NCBI RefSeq assembly: GCF_008692845.1
Contig: NZ_VXJW01000002.1
Coordinates: forward strand, 310,001-374,000
Direction of reading: 5' to 3'
Length of the DNA stretch: 64,000 nucleotides
Source of the DNA: Salmonella enterica subsp. arizonae
GTDB taxonomy: Bacteria > Pseudomonadota > Gammaproteobacteria > Enterobacterales > Enterobacteriaceae
Part shown: piece after piece, positions 46,558 through 57,512 of the stretch
Position numbering within the stretch: the first letter of the stretch is position 1
Layout of the letters: every line of letters begins with the position of its first letter
Program-made: the position numbers and the translations under genes
The notes under the pieces: model-generated
The model's database searches: none
What the model was told of the DNA's origin: nothing
The model's input: the letters and a program-made list of their open reading frames with translations, nothing else

Positions 46558-47621
46558 AGCAAGTTTGCGTTCTCGGCAACGGACAACTGGGTCGGATGCT
46601 GCGTCAGGCGGGCGAACCGCTGGGTATCTCCGTCTGGCCGGTTGGCCTGGATGCGGAGCCTACCGCCGTTCCGGTACAGCATAGCGTCATTACCGCAGAA
46701 ATTGAGCGCTGGCCGGAAACCGCGCTTACCCGCGAGCTGGCGCGCCACCCGGCCTTCGTCAATCGCGATGTATTTCCGATCATCGCCGACCGTCTGACAC
46801 AAAAGCAGCTTTTCGACAAACTGGGACTGGCGACCGCCCCCTGGGAACTGTTGTCAGATAAAGGCCAATGGTCTGGTCTGTTCGATAAACTGGGCGAACT
46901 GGCGATCGTTAAGCGTCGCGTTGGCGGCTATGACGGTCGCGGGCAGTGGCGTCTACGCGCGGACGAAACCGGGGAACTGCCGGATGACTGTTATGGCGAA
47001 TGTATTGTTGAGCGTGGTATCCATTTTTCCGGCGAAGTGTCGTTAGTCGGCGCGCGCGCGCGCGATGGCAACACCGTCTTCTACCCGCTGACGCACAATT
47101 TGCATCAGGACGGCATCTTGCGGACCAGCGTCGCTTTCCCACAGGCGGACGCCGGGCAGCAGGAGCAGGCGGAATCAATGCTGTCAGCAATTATGCAGGC
47201 GCTGAACTACGTCGGCGTGATGGCGATGGAGTGTTTTATCACGCCGGAAGGTCTGTTAATCAACGAGCTGGCGCCGCGCGTGCATAACAGCGGACACTGG
47301 ACGCAAAATGGTGCCAGCATCAGTCAGTTTGAATTGCATCTGCGCGCGATTACCGGTCTGCCGTTGCCCGCGCCGGTGGTTAACGCCCCGTCGGTGATGG
47401 TCAATCTGATCGGCAGTACGCTAAATTACGACTGGCTGAAACTGCCGCTGGTGCATCTGCACTGGTATGATAAAACGGTACATCCAGGGCGAAAAGTCGG
47501 CCATCTTAATCTGACCGACAACGATACGTCACGTCTTAGCGCTACTCTGGAAGCGCTTTCTCCGCTCTTGCCGCCAGAATACGCCAGCAGCATTATCTGG
47601 GCGCAAAGTAAGCTTAAATAA
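46554..47621 (+). CDS. purK: N5-CAIR synthetase PurK
   Basis: A 355-residue ATP-grasp enzyme: [20 protein letters not shown] at the N-terminus, [16 protein letters not shown] as the ATP-binding loop, and [17 protein letters not shown]. It carboxylates AIR using ATP and bicarbonate and passes N5-CAIR to PurE. Under PurR control with purE. Confidence 0.97.
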   Translation: MKQVCVLGNGQLGRMLRQAGEPLGISVWPVGLDAEPTAVPVQHSVITAEIERWPETALTRELARHPAFVNRDVFPIIADRLTQKQLFDKLGLATAPWELLSDKGQWSGLFDKLGELAIVKRRVGGYDGRGQWRLRADETGELPDDCYGECIVERGIHFSGEVSLVGARARDGNTVFYPLTHNLHQDGILRTSVAFPQADAGQQEQAESMLSAIMQALNYVGVMAMECFITPEGLLINELAPRVHNSGHWTQNGASISQFELHLRAITGLPLPAPVVNAPSVMVNLIGSTLNYDWLKLPLVHLHWYDKTVHPGRKVGHLNLTDNDTSRLSATLEALSPLLPPEYASSIIWAQSKLK

Positions 47622-47716
47622 CACATAAAATGCCGGGTGAATGATCTTCCCCTTTCCCGGCTCCTCCCTGAGCGCGTAAAATCTCGCTATTGCTGTTTTG
47701 TTTTTCGAGATTACAC

Positions 47717-48802
47717 ATGAACCATGAAACGAACTATCACGCGCTCCTCATTGCCGATACGCCTTTAATTGATGTACGCGCGCCGATTGAGTTTCAACAG
47801 GGCGCTATGCCGGGCGCTATCAACCTGCCATTAATGATGGACGACGAGCGAGCCGCCGTCGGCACCTGCTACAAACGTCAGGGCGCGGATGCGGCGTTAG
47901 CGCTGGGGCATCGGCTGGTTTGCGGCGACATTCGCCAGCAGCGGCTTGAGGCATGGAAAGCCGCGTATCAACGTTTCCCCAACGGGTATCTGTGCTGCGC
48001 GCGCGGCGGTCAGCGCTCGCATATCGTACAACGTTGGCTGCAAGAAACGGGGATTGACTGCCCGCTTATTGAAGGCGGCTATAAAGCGCTGCGCCAGACA
48101 GCAATTCAGGCGACCTGGCAACTGGTGCAAAAACCGATTCTTTTAATTGGCGGCTGCACTGGCAGCGGCAAAACGCAACTGGTGCGACAACAGCCCAACG
48201 GCGTGGATCTGGAAGGTCTCGCGCGTCATCGCGGCTCCTCTTTTGGCCGCACGCTAAAACCGCAGCTCAGCCAGGCCAGCTTTGAAAACAAACTTGCCGT
48301 TGAATTGCTGAAAATTAACGCGCGTCAGACGCTAAAAAGATGGGTACTGGAAGATGAAGGGCGAACGATCGGCGCCAACCATCTACCTGAATGTTTACGT
48401 GAAAGAATGGCGCAGGCGCCAATCACGGTAGTGGAAGATCCGTTTGCGCTTCGTCTGGAACGACTGCGTGAAGAATATTTCATCCGCATGCATCACGATT
48501 TCATCCACGCCTACGGCGATGAAGGCGGTTGGCAGGCGTATAGTGAATATCTTCATCATGGACTTTTCGCCATTCGCCGCCGTCTGGGGTTGCAACGCTT
48601 TGCCGAACTAACGAACACGCTGGATATGGCGCTGGCGGATCAATTATCCAACGGTAGCACCGACGGACATATGGCATGGCTGGTTCCGCTACTGAATGAA
48701 TATTACGACCCAATGTATCGCTATCAACTGGAGAAAAAAGCCGCGAATATCGTTTTTCGCGGCACATGGCAAGAAGTTGCCAACTGGCTAAAAGCGCAAT
48801 AG
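47717..48802 (+). CDS. selU: tRNA 2-selenouridine synthase
   Basis: 361 residues from ATG 47717 (MNHETNY). An N-terminal rhodanese domain carries the catalytic Cys in [13 protein letters not shown]; a P-loop domain follows with [15 protein letters not shown]. It converts 2-thiouridine at the wobble position of tRNAs for Lys, Glu and Gln into 2-selenouridine. Single gene, convergent with sfbC. Confidence 0.94.
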   Translation: MNHETNYHALLIADTPLIDVRAPIEFQQGAMPGAINLPLMMDDERAAVGTCYKRQGADAALALGHRLVCGDIRQQRLEAWKAAYQRFPNGYLCCARGGQRSHIVQRWLQETGIDCPLIEGGYKALRQTAIQATWQLVQKPILLIGGCTGSGKTQLVRQQPNGVDLEGLARHRGSSFGRTLKPQLSQASFENKLAVELLKINARQTLKRWVLEDEGRTIGANHLPECLRERMAQAPITVVEDPFALRLERLREEYFIRMHHDFIHAYGDEGGWQAYSEYLHHGLFAIRRRLGLQRFAELTNTLDMALADQLSNGSTDGHMAWLVPLLNEYYDPMYRYQLEKKAANIVFRGTWQEVANWLKAQ

Positions 48803-48840
48803 CTTATTTTTATTGTCGGATGACGCTACATTGATCCGGT

Positions 48841-49500
48841 TTAGTGTCTGTCGCGCTTGTCGGCGCGTTTTGCCAGCCAGTCGCCCAGCATCTGAACGAC
48901 CTGAACCAGCACAATCAGCGCCACTACGGTAACGACCATCACTTCGGTTTCATAACGGTAGTAGCCATAGCGAATCGCCAGGTCGCCTACCCCGCCGCCG
49001 CCGACAATCCCGGCCATCGCCGAGTAGCCGATTAAGCTCACCAGCGTAATCGTCAGGCCGCGCAGCAGCCCTGCGCTGGCTTCCGGCAACAGTACGGTAC
49101 AGATAATACGTATCGGACTGGCGCCGAATGCCAGTGCCGCCTCAATAATCCCTTTATCGACTTCGCGGAGCGCGCTATCCACCAGACGCGCATAAAACGC
49201 TATTGCGGCCACCGACAGCGGGACGGAGGCCGCAATCGGGCCAATCGTATTGCCCAGCAAAAGCTGCGTTAGCGGCAGTAACAGCACCAATAAAATCACA
49301 AATGGCACCGAGCGGATAATATTCACCAGAACCGAGGCGACGAGATAAATAAAACGGTTCTGCCAGAACAGATGACGATCGGTGACAAAAATCAGAAAAC
49401 CGAGCGGTAGACCGCCAAGAATCGCCAGTACCGTTGAAATACTCAACATCTGGAACGTTTCATTGAACGCCAGCGTTAAATCCGGCAGTAAATCATCCAC
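48841..49500 (-). CDS. sfbC: SfbC, ABC transporter permease (MetI type)
   Basis: 219 residues, five membrane segments, with the EAA loop EAALAFGASPIRIICTVLLPEA. MetI-like permease of the sfbABC islet described in Salmonella. It overlaps the end of sfbB by eight bases, so translation is coupled. Substrate unproven; relatives carry methionine. Confidence 0.9.
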   Translation of the reverse strand: MDDLLPDLTLAFNETFQMLSISTVLAILGGLPLGFLIFVTDRHLFWQNRFIYLVASVLVNIIRSVPFVILLVLLLPLTQLLLGNTIGPIAASVPLSVAAIAFYARLVDSALREVDKGIIEAALAFGASPIRIICTVLLPEASAGLLRGLTITLVSLIGYSAMAGIVGGGGVGDLAIRYGYYRYETEVMVVTVVALIVLVQVVQMLGDWLAKRADKRDRH

Positions 49501-50509
49501 GGATCACCTCCACCTGTGCGGTACGTTGACGGATATGCTCCACGGCGGCCGCCACCGCCGTTGGATTATGCGGCGCGGTTAATTGCACCATCAGAATGCC
49601 CAACGCGCGTTCGCCGATATACTCAATCTTGCCATGCAGGATATTGACCGCGACGCCAAACTGGATCGCCACCTCCGACAGCACCGGCTGCTCCGCCGAA
49701 TCGCCGATAAACAAAATTTTCAGCAACTGCCCGGGCAGGTGTTCCCGTAAACGTTCCGGCAGGGTCAAATTAAGGGTATGGGACACTAACTGCTGTATGA
49801 AAGCATGTTGCGGGTGGGCAAACACATCAAACACCTCGCCAGACTCCACAACCTTACCGCCCGACATCACCGCCACGCGATCGCAAATAGATTTGATCAC
49901 GTTCATTTCATGGGTGATCAGCACAATAGTGATCCCGAGCTGTGCATTGATCTGTCTTAGCAGCGCCAGAATAGTGGCGGAGGTTTCCAGATCCAGAGCG
50001 GAAGTCGGTTCGTCACACAACAAAACATCCGGGTGGTTAGCGATGGCGCGGGCTATCCCCACCCGCTGTTTTTGCCCGCCGCTGAGCTGTATCGGAAAAC
50101 GGTTCGCTTTATCGGCCAGGCCCACCAGCGTTAAAATTTCCGCCACCCGCGGCGCGATTTTGCTGCGCTCACAGCCAGCCGCTTTCAGACTAAACGCAAC
50201 GTTTTGCGCCACTGTCCGGGTATGCATTAAGTTAAAATGCTGGAAAATCATACCAATACGCTGCCGCGCCTGGCGTAACGCTTTTCCGTCCAGCGCCGAA
50301 ATTTCCACGCCGTTGACGTTGACGCGCCCCTGACTGGGACGCGTTAAGGCGTTCAGAGTTCGCAGCAGAGTGCTTTTTCCTGCGCCGCTGGTACCGACAA
50401 TGCCAAAAATCTCGCCTGCGGCGATATGCAGGCTCACATTATCCACCGCGCGCGTGGGAGTACCGCGACCGGCGGTAAAATCGACGCAGACTTTTTCTAT
50501 TTCAATCAT
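49493..50509 (-). CDS. sfbB: SfbB, ABC transporter ATPase (MetN type)
   Basis: 338 residues from ATG 50509 (MIEIEKVCVDF). Walker A VGTSGAGKST, signature LSGGQKQRVGIARAI, Walker B VLLCDEPTSALD, and a C-terminal NIL domain of about 80 residues, the ligand-binding ACT-like domain of MetN proteins that gives feedback inhibition. This suggests methionine or a similar substrate, although the Salmonella locus was described as iron-responsive. Confidence 0.9.
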   Translation of the reverse strand: MIEIEKVCVDFTAGRGTPTRAVDNVSLHIAAGEIFGIVGTSGAGKSTLLRTLNALTRPSQGRVNVNGVEISALDGKALRQARQRIGMIFQHFNLMHTRTVAQNVAFSLKAAGCERSKIAPRVAEILTLVGLADKANRFPIQLSGGQKQRVGIARAIANHPDVLLCDEPTSALDLETSATILALLRQINAQLGITIVLITHEMNVIKSICDRVAVMSGGKVVESGEVFDVFAHPQHAFIQQLVSHTLNLTLPERLREHLPGQLLKILFIGDSAEQPVLSEVAIQFGVAVNILHGKIEYIGERALGILMVQLTAPHNPTAVAAAVEHIRQRTAQVEVIRG

Positions 50510-50545
50510 ATTCACCTCAGAAATTGGGGATGGCCGCCGCTGCAA

Positions 50546-51376
50546 TCAGGGTGTCGCGGTCATCCATTCCGGTTTCTGGAAGGCGCTATAAATATTCTTT
50601 GGATCGTCGATGACCGCACGATAAGCCGGCGATTTCACCGCCTCGACAATATCTTTGGCAAACGGCTTATCGGCATCTTCACTGCGTACCGCAATGATAT
50701 TTTTCAGATTCTCATCCAGGTGTTCCTGCTTAATCGCGCCAGAGAGATCCAGTCCTGCCGCCACAGCAAAGTTCCCGTTAACCAGCGCGCCGGTCACGCC
50801 ATCCAGCGTGCGCGGTAGCTGTGCGGCCTCAAGCGGTTTAAAAACCAGTCCTTTTGGATTGCTGGCGATATCCCGTTCAGAGGCTTTGGTCGGATCGATA
50901 TTGTCCTTAATCGTGATAAGCCCCAGCGATTGCAGGAAGCGAAGACCGCGCGCCAGGTTGGTCGGATCGTTAGAAAGGGTAATAATATCCCCTTTTTTAA
51001 GCTCATCCAGGTTTTTGATTTTACGTGAATAGAAGCCCATCCCGGCAGTTGGTACAACAATAAGTTTGCTGAGTTTCAGCCCCTTGTCAGCGGTGAATTT
51101 GTCAAAATAGAGGGTATGCTGAAAAAGGTTGGCATCAATGCTGCCGTTAGATAACGCCATATTGGGCTGGACATAGTCGCTAAACTCGCGCACCACGATC
51201 TTATAACCTTTTTCTTTTAATGTCGGCGCAATCGCCTGCTTAACCATGTCGCCATACGGCCCTGGCGCGACGCCAAATACGATCGTTTGCGGGGAGCCAT
51301 CGGCATGGGCAAACTGTAATCCGCATGCCAGTAATAGCGTGCCGGCCGCAATGCGTAAACTCTGACCCAATCCCAT
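50546..51376 (-). CDS. sfbA: SfbA, substrate-binding protein (NlpA/MetQ family)
   Basis: 276 residues. LLLACG gives a possible lipobox (Cys18), but FAHAD shortly after is also a plausible signal peptidase I site, so lipoprotein or free periplasmic form is open. The MetQ-type body has VFGVAPGPYGDMVKQAIAPT, FSDYVQPNMALSNGSIDANL and LSNDPTNLARGLRFLQ. First gene of the sfbABC operon. Confidence 0.9.
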   Translation of the reverse strand: MGLGQSLRIAAGTLLLACGLQFAHADGSPQTIVFGVAPGPYGDMVKQAIAPTLKEKGYKIVVREFSDYVQPNMALSNGSIDANLFQHTLYFDKFTADKGLKLSKLIVVPTAGMGFYSRKIKNLDELKKGDIITLSNDPTNLARGLRFLQSLGLITIKDNIDPTKASERDIASNPKGLVFKPLEAAQLPRTLDGVTGALVNGNFAVAAGLDLSGAIKQEHLDENLKNIIAVRSEDADKPFAKDIVEAVKSPAYRAVIDDPKNIYSAFQKPEWMTATP

Positions 51377-51466
51377 AATTTCTCCATGTTAAATAGTGTG
51401 ATGCAGTGCTGGACACCGTACATGCGGCGTCATCTGTTTTGGCCCAAACGAAAGGCTATTTCATAA

Positions 51467-51482
51467 CATGACACAGATCACA
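51467..51482 (-). promoter_or_regulatory. Candidate CRP site upstream of sfbA
   Basis: On the minus strand TGTGATCTGTGTCATG keeps the first CRP half perfectly and three of five bases of the second, about 90 bases before the sfbA start. Confidence 0.4.
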
Positions 51483-51583
51483 GCCTGCTGTCCTTGAAAT
51501 TATTTCATGATGTTTCCAGGTGTGTCGTTAAATGTGCGAGGCAGGCGCTTATGCGTTTTTCAGAATGGAATAGCGTAAAGGCA

Positions 51584-51624
51584 AAAATGCCGGATAAGAT
51601 GTCTTAACGTCGGCATCCGGCACA
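51584..51624. repeat. REP unit
   Basis: ATGCCGGATAAGATG...CGGCATCCGGCA is an inverted REP-type hairpin between sfbA and ybbP, next to a decayed porin gene. Confidence 0.65.
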
Positions 51625-51634
51625 GAAAAACGAT

Positions 51635-51803
51635 TTAGAAATCGTAACGCAGGCGCACCAGGTTAGGTTGTCGGTACTGGAGTGAAAACATGTTCATAAT
51701 CAACGCGGTCGCCCATAAAGTACGGTTGAATCGATTTCACGGCATACTGCCCCATCGGGAAAGCGTAACCAACAAAATATTCCAGCCCCCACGCATCACC
51801 TGT
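51635..51803 (-). pseudogene. C-terminal remnant of an outer-membrane barrel protein
   Basis: The minus strand reads GDAWGLEYFVGYAFPMGQYA, then VKSIQPYFMGDRVDYEH. After a frameshift it continues SLQYRQPNLVRLRYDF to TAA at 51635. The alternating strands and terminal phenylalanine are those of a porin. The start and most of the gene are gone. The family cannot be fixed from so short a piece. Confidence 0.6.
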
Positions 51804-51904
51804 AATGATTTACGCTACTAAAAAAATGAATCACTTACCAATTTGTGCGACTAAACAAGTACGCGCCGCTTTAAAAACCGGCGCGAAATTATTCACATTA
51901 TGAA

Positions 51905-54319
51905 TTAACCGTTAAACTGGCGGAATAGCGCTTTACCTTTCAGCAAACGGACGCCAAGCCAGCCGCCGCATACGGAAAGCAGTAGCGCGCCGCAAAACGG
52001 CAGTGTCACCCATAAACGCCAGTCCGGCTCCCAGGGGAAATCAAAAACGTTAATTTGTAAGACCGCCAGCGCCGTTTCCGCGCCAATCGCGGCGACCAGC
52101 CCGGAAACCAACCCTAGCATGGCGAATTCGCACCAGAGTGTGGTACGCAACAGTTTCTTTCCCGCTCCTAACGTGCGCCACACCACCAGCTCCTGATGGC
52201 GCTGACGCATCCCGACCTGCACCTGGGCCAGTAATAGCAACATGCCGCAGAGGGTGACTAACACGACCATCACCTCCAGCGCCCGGCTGACCTGCTCCAG
52301 CACCTGCCCCACCTGTTTCAGGATCGCCCCGATATCTAACAGGCTGACGGTAGGAAACTCACGGTTAAGCTGCGTTAACATGCCGTTGCCATTCTCCCAG
52401 CGAAAACTGGTCAACCAGCTTTGCGGTTGCCCGTCCAGCGCCCCGGAAGGAAAAATGAAGAAAAAGTTGGGCCGCAGGCTTTCCCAGTCTACTTGACGCA
52501 GGCTGGTGACTTTGGCGCTAAACGCCTGTGTATCGCCCATAAAGGTTACGCTATCGCCGAGCCTGACGTTCAGCCGTTTCGCCAGTCCTTCCTCCATGGA
52601 GACTTCGCCCGGTTTTGGCGGCCAGTGGCCGGCGACCAGCGGATTATGGTCCGGGCGCGTATCCAGCCAGGTTAAATTCAGTTCGCGGTTGAGCGACTCA
52701 TCCTGCCGGCCTTCCGTCGGACTACCGTTTATCTTCGTTAACCGTGCCCGCACAATCGGGTAAAACGTCTGCGGAATCACCTGATGTTCCGCCAAAAAGG
52801 CTTTCAGCGGCGCAACCTGTCCTGAAGCAATATTGATAAGGAAATAGTTCGGACTTTCCGGCGGGAGCTGCTGTTGCCAGCGTTCGAGGAGATCGCCGCG
52901 CAGCACCAGCAATAGCGCCAGCAGCATAAACGAAAGCGAAAACGCCGAAAGCTGACTCAACGTTGACCACGGCTGGCGCAGCAGGCGGCTGACGGCCAGA
53001 CGCAGCGGTAGCGACGTCAACGTCATGCCGCGCAGCACGTTAAGCAGCATCCAGCCCACCAGGCCGCACAGCAGATCCAGTACCACGGCGCCCGCCAGAA
53101 CCGCCCACAACAGCATACTTCCGCCCATCAATCCGGCGAGCAGCGCCACCACGACGGCACAGGCAACGGGAAGGTACATTTTTAACGGCCAGACGCGGGC
53201 GACGACATCGCGGCGCAGGACCCGTAGCGGCTGGGTCGCAAGCAACAACCGATAGGGCCGTAAACCAACCAGCAAAGAGATGACCGTCATCGCGCCCAGC
53301 GCCCACAGCCAGGGCCACAGGCTTGCGGACGGCAAATCGGCGGGCAATACCGGTTTTAGCAGCGCCAGCAATACTTTTTCAAACAGTAACCCAATCGCGC
53401 CCCCTGTGACGGCGGAAAGCCCCAGCACCATCAGCCACTGTCCGATGATAAGCTTACGCAACTGCGCCCGGCCCGCGCCCAGCGTTTTTAAAATCGCCAC
53501 CAGATCGTAGCGGCTACGGCAGTAATGGCTCATCGCCACCGCGACGGCAGCCACCGCCAGCAGTAGCGTTAGTAGCGCCGAAAGCAGTAAAAACTGCTGC
53601 GAACGTTCAAGCGATTTCCCCAGCGCCCCGTCATCCTGATCCAGCCCATACCAGCGATGTTCAGGTTTAAGCTGCGGCAACAGCCAATTTTCATAGCCAG
53701 CAAGCTGTTGCGGCGTTCCGCCGAATTTATATCGCCACATCACGCGACTCCCTGGCTGTATTGCGCCGGTTTTTGCCACATCGGCCATATTCATCATCAG
53801 ACGCGGCGCCATCTGAAAAGGGTTAACCCCGGAATCCGGTTCCTGTACCACTTCACCGGCAATACGTAAGGTGGCGTCGCCGACATCTATGGTATCGCCC
53901 GTTTTCAGATTAAGCAGCGCCATCAGACGCGGTGCCAGCAGTACGTTACCCGGCTGCGGTTTAACTCCGGCAGGACGGGTTTGCAATTCGCCGTACATCG
54001 GGTAAACGCCATCTACCGCCTTCACGCTAGCCAGTTGCGGCGTATCGCCGGCAAACGTCATTGTCGCAAAGGTTAACTGTTCGCCCACCTTAAGGCCGCG
54101 TTTACGCGCTTCCTCAATCCAGGCTTTCGGCGCCTCTCGCGAACTTTGCAGCGTCCGATCGCCCGCCATAAACTCGCGGCTTTGCTGACTTAACCCTTTT
54201 TCCATCCGGTCGCTGATACTGCCGAGCGCCAGTACACAGGCTACCGCCAGACTTAGCGCCAGCCAGACAATAATCAGCGAGGGCGATCGCCATTCACGCC
54301 AGAACCAGCGGGCTATCAT
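51905..54319 (-). CDS. ybbP: YbbP, large MacB/FtsX-like permease
   Basis: 804 residues with about ten membrane segments: one near the N-terminus, clusters at about 240-345 and 385-480, and a last group at 680-790, with two large periplasmic loops. FtsX/MacB-type permease paired with the ATPase YbbA. Substrate not established; the partner operon suggests extraction of lipid or release of a product into the periplasm. It overlaps the ybbA end by four bases. Confidence 0.93.
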   Translation of the reverse strand: MIARWFWREWRSPSLIIVWLALSLAVACVLALGSISDRMEKGLSQQSREFMAGDRTLQSSREAPKAWIEEARKRGLKVGEQLTFATMTFAGDTPQLASVKAVDGVYPMYGELQTRPAGVKPQPGNVLLAPRLMALLNLKTGDTIDVGDATLRIAGEVVQEPDSGVNPFQMAPRLMMNMADVAKTGAIQPGSRVMWRYKFGGTPQQLAGYENWLLPQLKPEHRWYGLDQDDGALGKSLERSQQFLLLSALLTLLLAVAAVAVAMSHYCRSRYDLVAILKTLGAGRAQLRKLIIGQWLMVLGLSAVTGGAIGLLFEKVLLALLKPVLPADLPSASLWPWLWALGAMTVISLLVGLRPYRLLLATQPLRVLRRDVVARVWPLKMYLPVACAVVVALLAGLMGGSMLLWAVLAGAVVLDLLCGLVGWMLLNVLRGMTLTSLPLRLAVSRLLRQPWSTLSQLSAFSLSFMLLALLLVLRGDLLERWQQQLPPESPNYFLINIASGQVAPLKAFLAEHQVIPQTFYPIVRARLTKINGSPTEGRQDESLNRELNLTWLDTRPDHNPLVAGHWPPKPGEVSMEEGLAKRLNVRLGDSVTFMGDTQAFSAKVTSLRQVDWESLRPNFFFIFPSGALDGQPQSWLTSFRWENGNGMLTQLNREFPTVSLLDIGAILKQVGQVLEQVSRALEVMVVLVTLCGMLLLLAQVQVGMRQRHQELVVWRTLGAGKKLLRTTLWCEFAMLGLVSGLVAAIGAETALAVLQINVFDFPWEPDWRLWVTLPFCGALLLSVCGGWLGVRLLKGKALFRQFNG

Positions 54320-55002
54320 GCCTCCTCCTGTAACTTACCGTTGACCAGCCGTAACCGCCGATCGCAGCGCGCCGCCAGCGCCAGATCATGCGTCACCAGA
54401 ATCAGAGTGGTGCCGTGCTCGCGGTTCAGTGAAAATAGCAGGTCGGCGATTTTATCTCCGGTCTGACGGTCAAGATTACCCGTCGGTTCATCGGCAAACA
54501 GCACATCAGGACGCCCATTAAACGCGCGCGCCAGCGCTACGCGCTGCTGTTCGCCGCCGGAAAGCTGCGCCGGAAGGTGATCGCGCCGTTTTCCCAGCCC
54601 CAGTTGTTCGAGCAGCGCTTTCGCCCCCGCCTTGCTCTGAGCGTTATTTTCACCACGCAGCAGGGCTGGCAGTTCGACGTTTTCCAACGCGTTGAGCGTA
54701 GGAATCAGCATGAAGGATTGAAAAACAAAGCCGACATGCTGAGCGCGAAGCTGCGCCCGCGCCTCTTCGTCCATCTGGTGAAGCGGTTTCCCCACCAGAC
54801 TGACCTCCCCGCTACTGCCGTCGTCCAGTCCGGCGAGAATCGCCAACAGCGTAGATTTCCCCGATCCTGATTCGCCAATCAGCGCAATGGTTTCGCCGCG
54901 TTTGACAACCAGTTCAACTCCAGTAAGGATGGAAAGCTCATGCTCACCCTGACCGACGGACTTCCTGAGACGATGAACTTCAACACTATTTTCCGCTGGC
55001 AT
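54316..55002 (-). CDS. ybbA: YbbA, ABC ATPase partner of YbbP
   Basis: A 228-residue LolD/MacB-type ATPase: Walker [31 protein letters not shown], signature [15 protein letters not shown], Walker [13 protein letters not shown]. Its start region overlaps the tesA start by 30 bases on the other strand (tesA ATG at 54973), so the two divergent promoters lie inside each other's coding regions. Confidence 0.94.
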   Translation of the reverse strand: MPAENSVEVHRLRKSVGQGEHELSILTGVELVVKRGETIALIGESGSGKSTLLAILAGLDDGSSGEVSLVGKPLHQMDEEARAQLRAQHVGFVFQSFMLIPTLNALENVELPALLRGENNAQSKAGAKALLEQLGLGKRRDHLPAQLSGGEQQRVALARAFNGRPDVLFADEPTGNLDRQTGDKIADLLFSLNREHGTTLILVTHDLALAARCDRRLRLVNGKLQEEA

Positions 55003-55587
55003 TTGCCCTTCCTGTTTTTGTTCCTGTTAACCTTCCGCGTCGCCGCCGCAGACACCTTATTAGTTCTGGGCGATAGCCTTAGCGCCGGTTACCGTATGGC
55101 TGCCAGCGCGGCGTGGCCGTCGCTGCTTAATGATAAATGGCAAAACCAAACGCCGGTCGTTAATGCCAGTATAAGCGGTGATACCTCGCTGCAGGGGCTG
55201 ACGCGTTTGCCTGCGCTGTTGCAACAGCACCAGCCACGCTGGGTACTGGTGGAGCTTGGCGGTAACGATGGCCTGCGTGGCTTTGCGCCTGCGCAAACCG
55301 AACAAACGCTACGTAAAATCATCCAGGCGGTGAAAGCCGCCAATGCCCAACCGCTATTGATGCAAATTCATCTGCCCGCTAACTATGGTCGCCGTTATAA
55401 TGAATCCTTTAGCGCCATTTATCCTAAGCTCGCTAAAGAGTTCGATATTCCTCTGTTACCGTTTTTTATGGAAGAGGTGTATCTGAAACCCCAGTGGATG
55501 CAGGATGACGGTATTCATCCCAACCGCGACGCCCAGCCGTTTATTGCCGACTGGATGGCGAAGCAGTTGACCCCTTTTCTCTCCTGA
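54973..55587 (+). CDS. tesA: Thioesterase I / lysophospholipase L1 TesA
   Basis: 204 residues from ATG 54973 (MNFNTIFRW). A signal peptide ends near FRVAAA; the SGNH hydrolase blocks are VLGDSLSAGY, VELGGNDGL and DGIHPNRDAQ (Asp/His). It is a periplasmic acyl-CoA thioesterase, protease I and lysophospholipase. Divergent from and overlapping ybbA. Confidence 0.95.
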   Translation: MNFNTIFRWHLPFLFLFLLTFRVAAADTLLVLGDSLSAGYRMAASAAWPSLLNDKWQNQTPVVNASISGDTSLQGLTRLPALLQQHQPRWVLVELGGNDGLRGFAPAQTEQTLRKIIQAVKAANAQPLLMQIHLPANYGRRYNESFSAIYPKLAKEFDIPLLPFFMEEVYLKPQWMQDDGIHPNRDAQPFIADWMAKQLTPFLS

Positions 55588-55589
55588 AT

Positions 55590-55690
55590 AATTCGAGTTG
55601 CATGAAGGCGGCACGTAAGAGAATTTCCAGGAGCATAGACACCTATGTGACTGGGGTAAACGAACGCACAGGCAACTTGAAGTATGACGG
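55590..55690. repeat. Intergenic palindromic element
   Basis: ATTCGAGTTGC (about 55592) and GCAACTTGAAGT (about 55671) are inverted arms of an element of about 100 bases between tesA and ybbO. The layout resembles short dispersed palindromic elements of enterobacteria; I cannot name it with certainty. Confidence 0.5.
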
Positions 55691-55741
55691 ATATAGTTAA
55701 CCACGACTCTTAAATCAACGGAGATCCTGACAGGTAAAGTT

Positions 55742-56512
55742 ATGCAAAAATCGGTCTTAATAACAGGATGTTCCAGCGGAATCGGTCTGGATAGCGCGCT
55801 TGAACTTAAACGCCAGGGCTTTCAAATCCTGGCGGGCTGCCGCAAACCTGATGATGTCGCCCGGATGAACAGCATGGGATTTACCGGTGTGTTGATCGAT
55901 CTCGACTCTCCTGAAAGCGTGGATCGTGCCGCCGACGACGTGATCGCTCTGACCGATAATCGTCTATACGGGATCTTTAACAATGCCGGCTACGGCGTTT
56001 ATGGCCCCCTTTCCACCATCAGCCGTGAGCAGATGGAACAACAGTTTTCCAGTAATTTTTTCGGCGCGCATCAGCTTACCATGCGCTTACTTCCCGCCAT
56101 GTTGCCGCATGGCGAAGGGCGCATTGTGATGACCTCATCGGTGATGGGGCTAATTTCTACTCCTGGGCGCGGCGCTTATGCCGCCAGCAAATACGCGCTG
56201 GAAGCCTGGTCTGACGCGCTGCGCATGGAACTACGGCACACAGGCGTTAAAGTGAGCCTGATAGAACCCGGGCCGATTCGTACCCGTTTTACGGATAACG
56301 TTAACCAGACGCAACGCGATAAACCGGTAGAAAATCCCAGCATCGCCGCACGTTTCACCCGCGATCCTGACGCGGTGGTAGCGAAAGTCCGCCATGCTTT
56401 TGAAAGCGATAAGCCTAAGCTGCGCTACCCCGTTACGCTGGTCACCTGGGCGGTGATAGCATTGAAACGCATATTGCCGGGCCGTATGCTGGATAAAATT
56501 TTACAAAGCTGA
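55742..56512 (+). CDS. ybbO: YbbO, short-chain dehydrogenase
   Basis: 256 residues of a classical SDR: TGCSSGIGLDSALELKRQGF for cofactor binding, NNAGYGVYGP, and the active-site YAASKYALEAW with Ser-Tyr-Lys. E. coli YbbO reduces long-chain aldehydes with NADPH. It lies between tesA and cnoX. Confidence 0.93.
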   Translation: MQKSVLITGCSSGIGLDSALELKRQGFQILAGCRKPDDVARMNSMGFTGVLIDLDSPESVDRAADDVIALTDNRLYGIFNNAGYGVYGPLSTISREQMEQQFSSNFFGAHQLTMRLLPAMLPHGEGRIVMTSSVMGLISTPGRGAYAASKYALEAWSDALRMELRHTGVKVSLIEPGPIRTRFTDNVNQTQRDKPVENPSIAARFTRDPDAVVAKVRHAFESDKPKLRYPVTLVTWAVIALKRILPGRMLDKILQS

Positions 56513-56517
56513 GTTGA

Positions 56518-57426
<909 letters not shown>

Positions 57427-57436
57427 TTATCTCTTG

Positions 57437-57510
57437 CCTGATGGCGCTACGCTTATCAGGCCTCCCCATCCCCCAGGCCGGATGAGTCGTTCACGCCGCC
57501 ATCCGGCAAG
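57437..57510. repeat. BIME (paired REP units)
   Basis: GCCTGATGGCGCTACGC...TATCAGGC and GCCGGATGAGTCG...CGCCGCCATCCGGC lie between the convergent cnoX and fetB genes. Confidence 0.85.
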
Positions 57511-57512
57511 TA

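Noticed and set aside
50546-51540. MetJ box upstream of sfbA
   Set aside because: No tandem AGACGTCT-like octamers were seen, although the transporter is of the methionine type.
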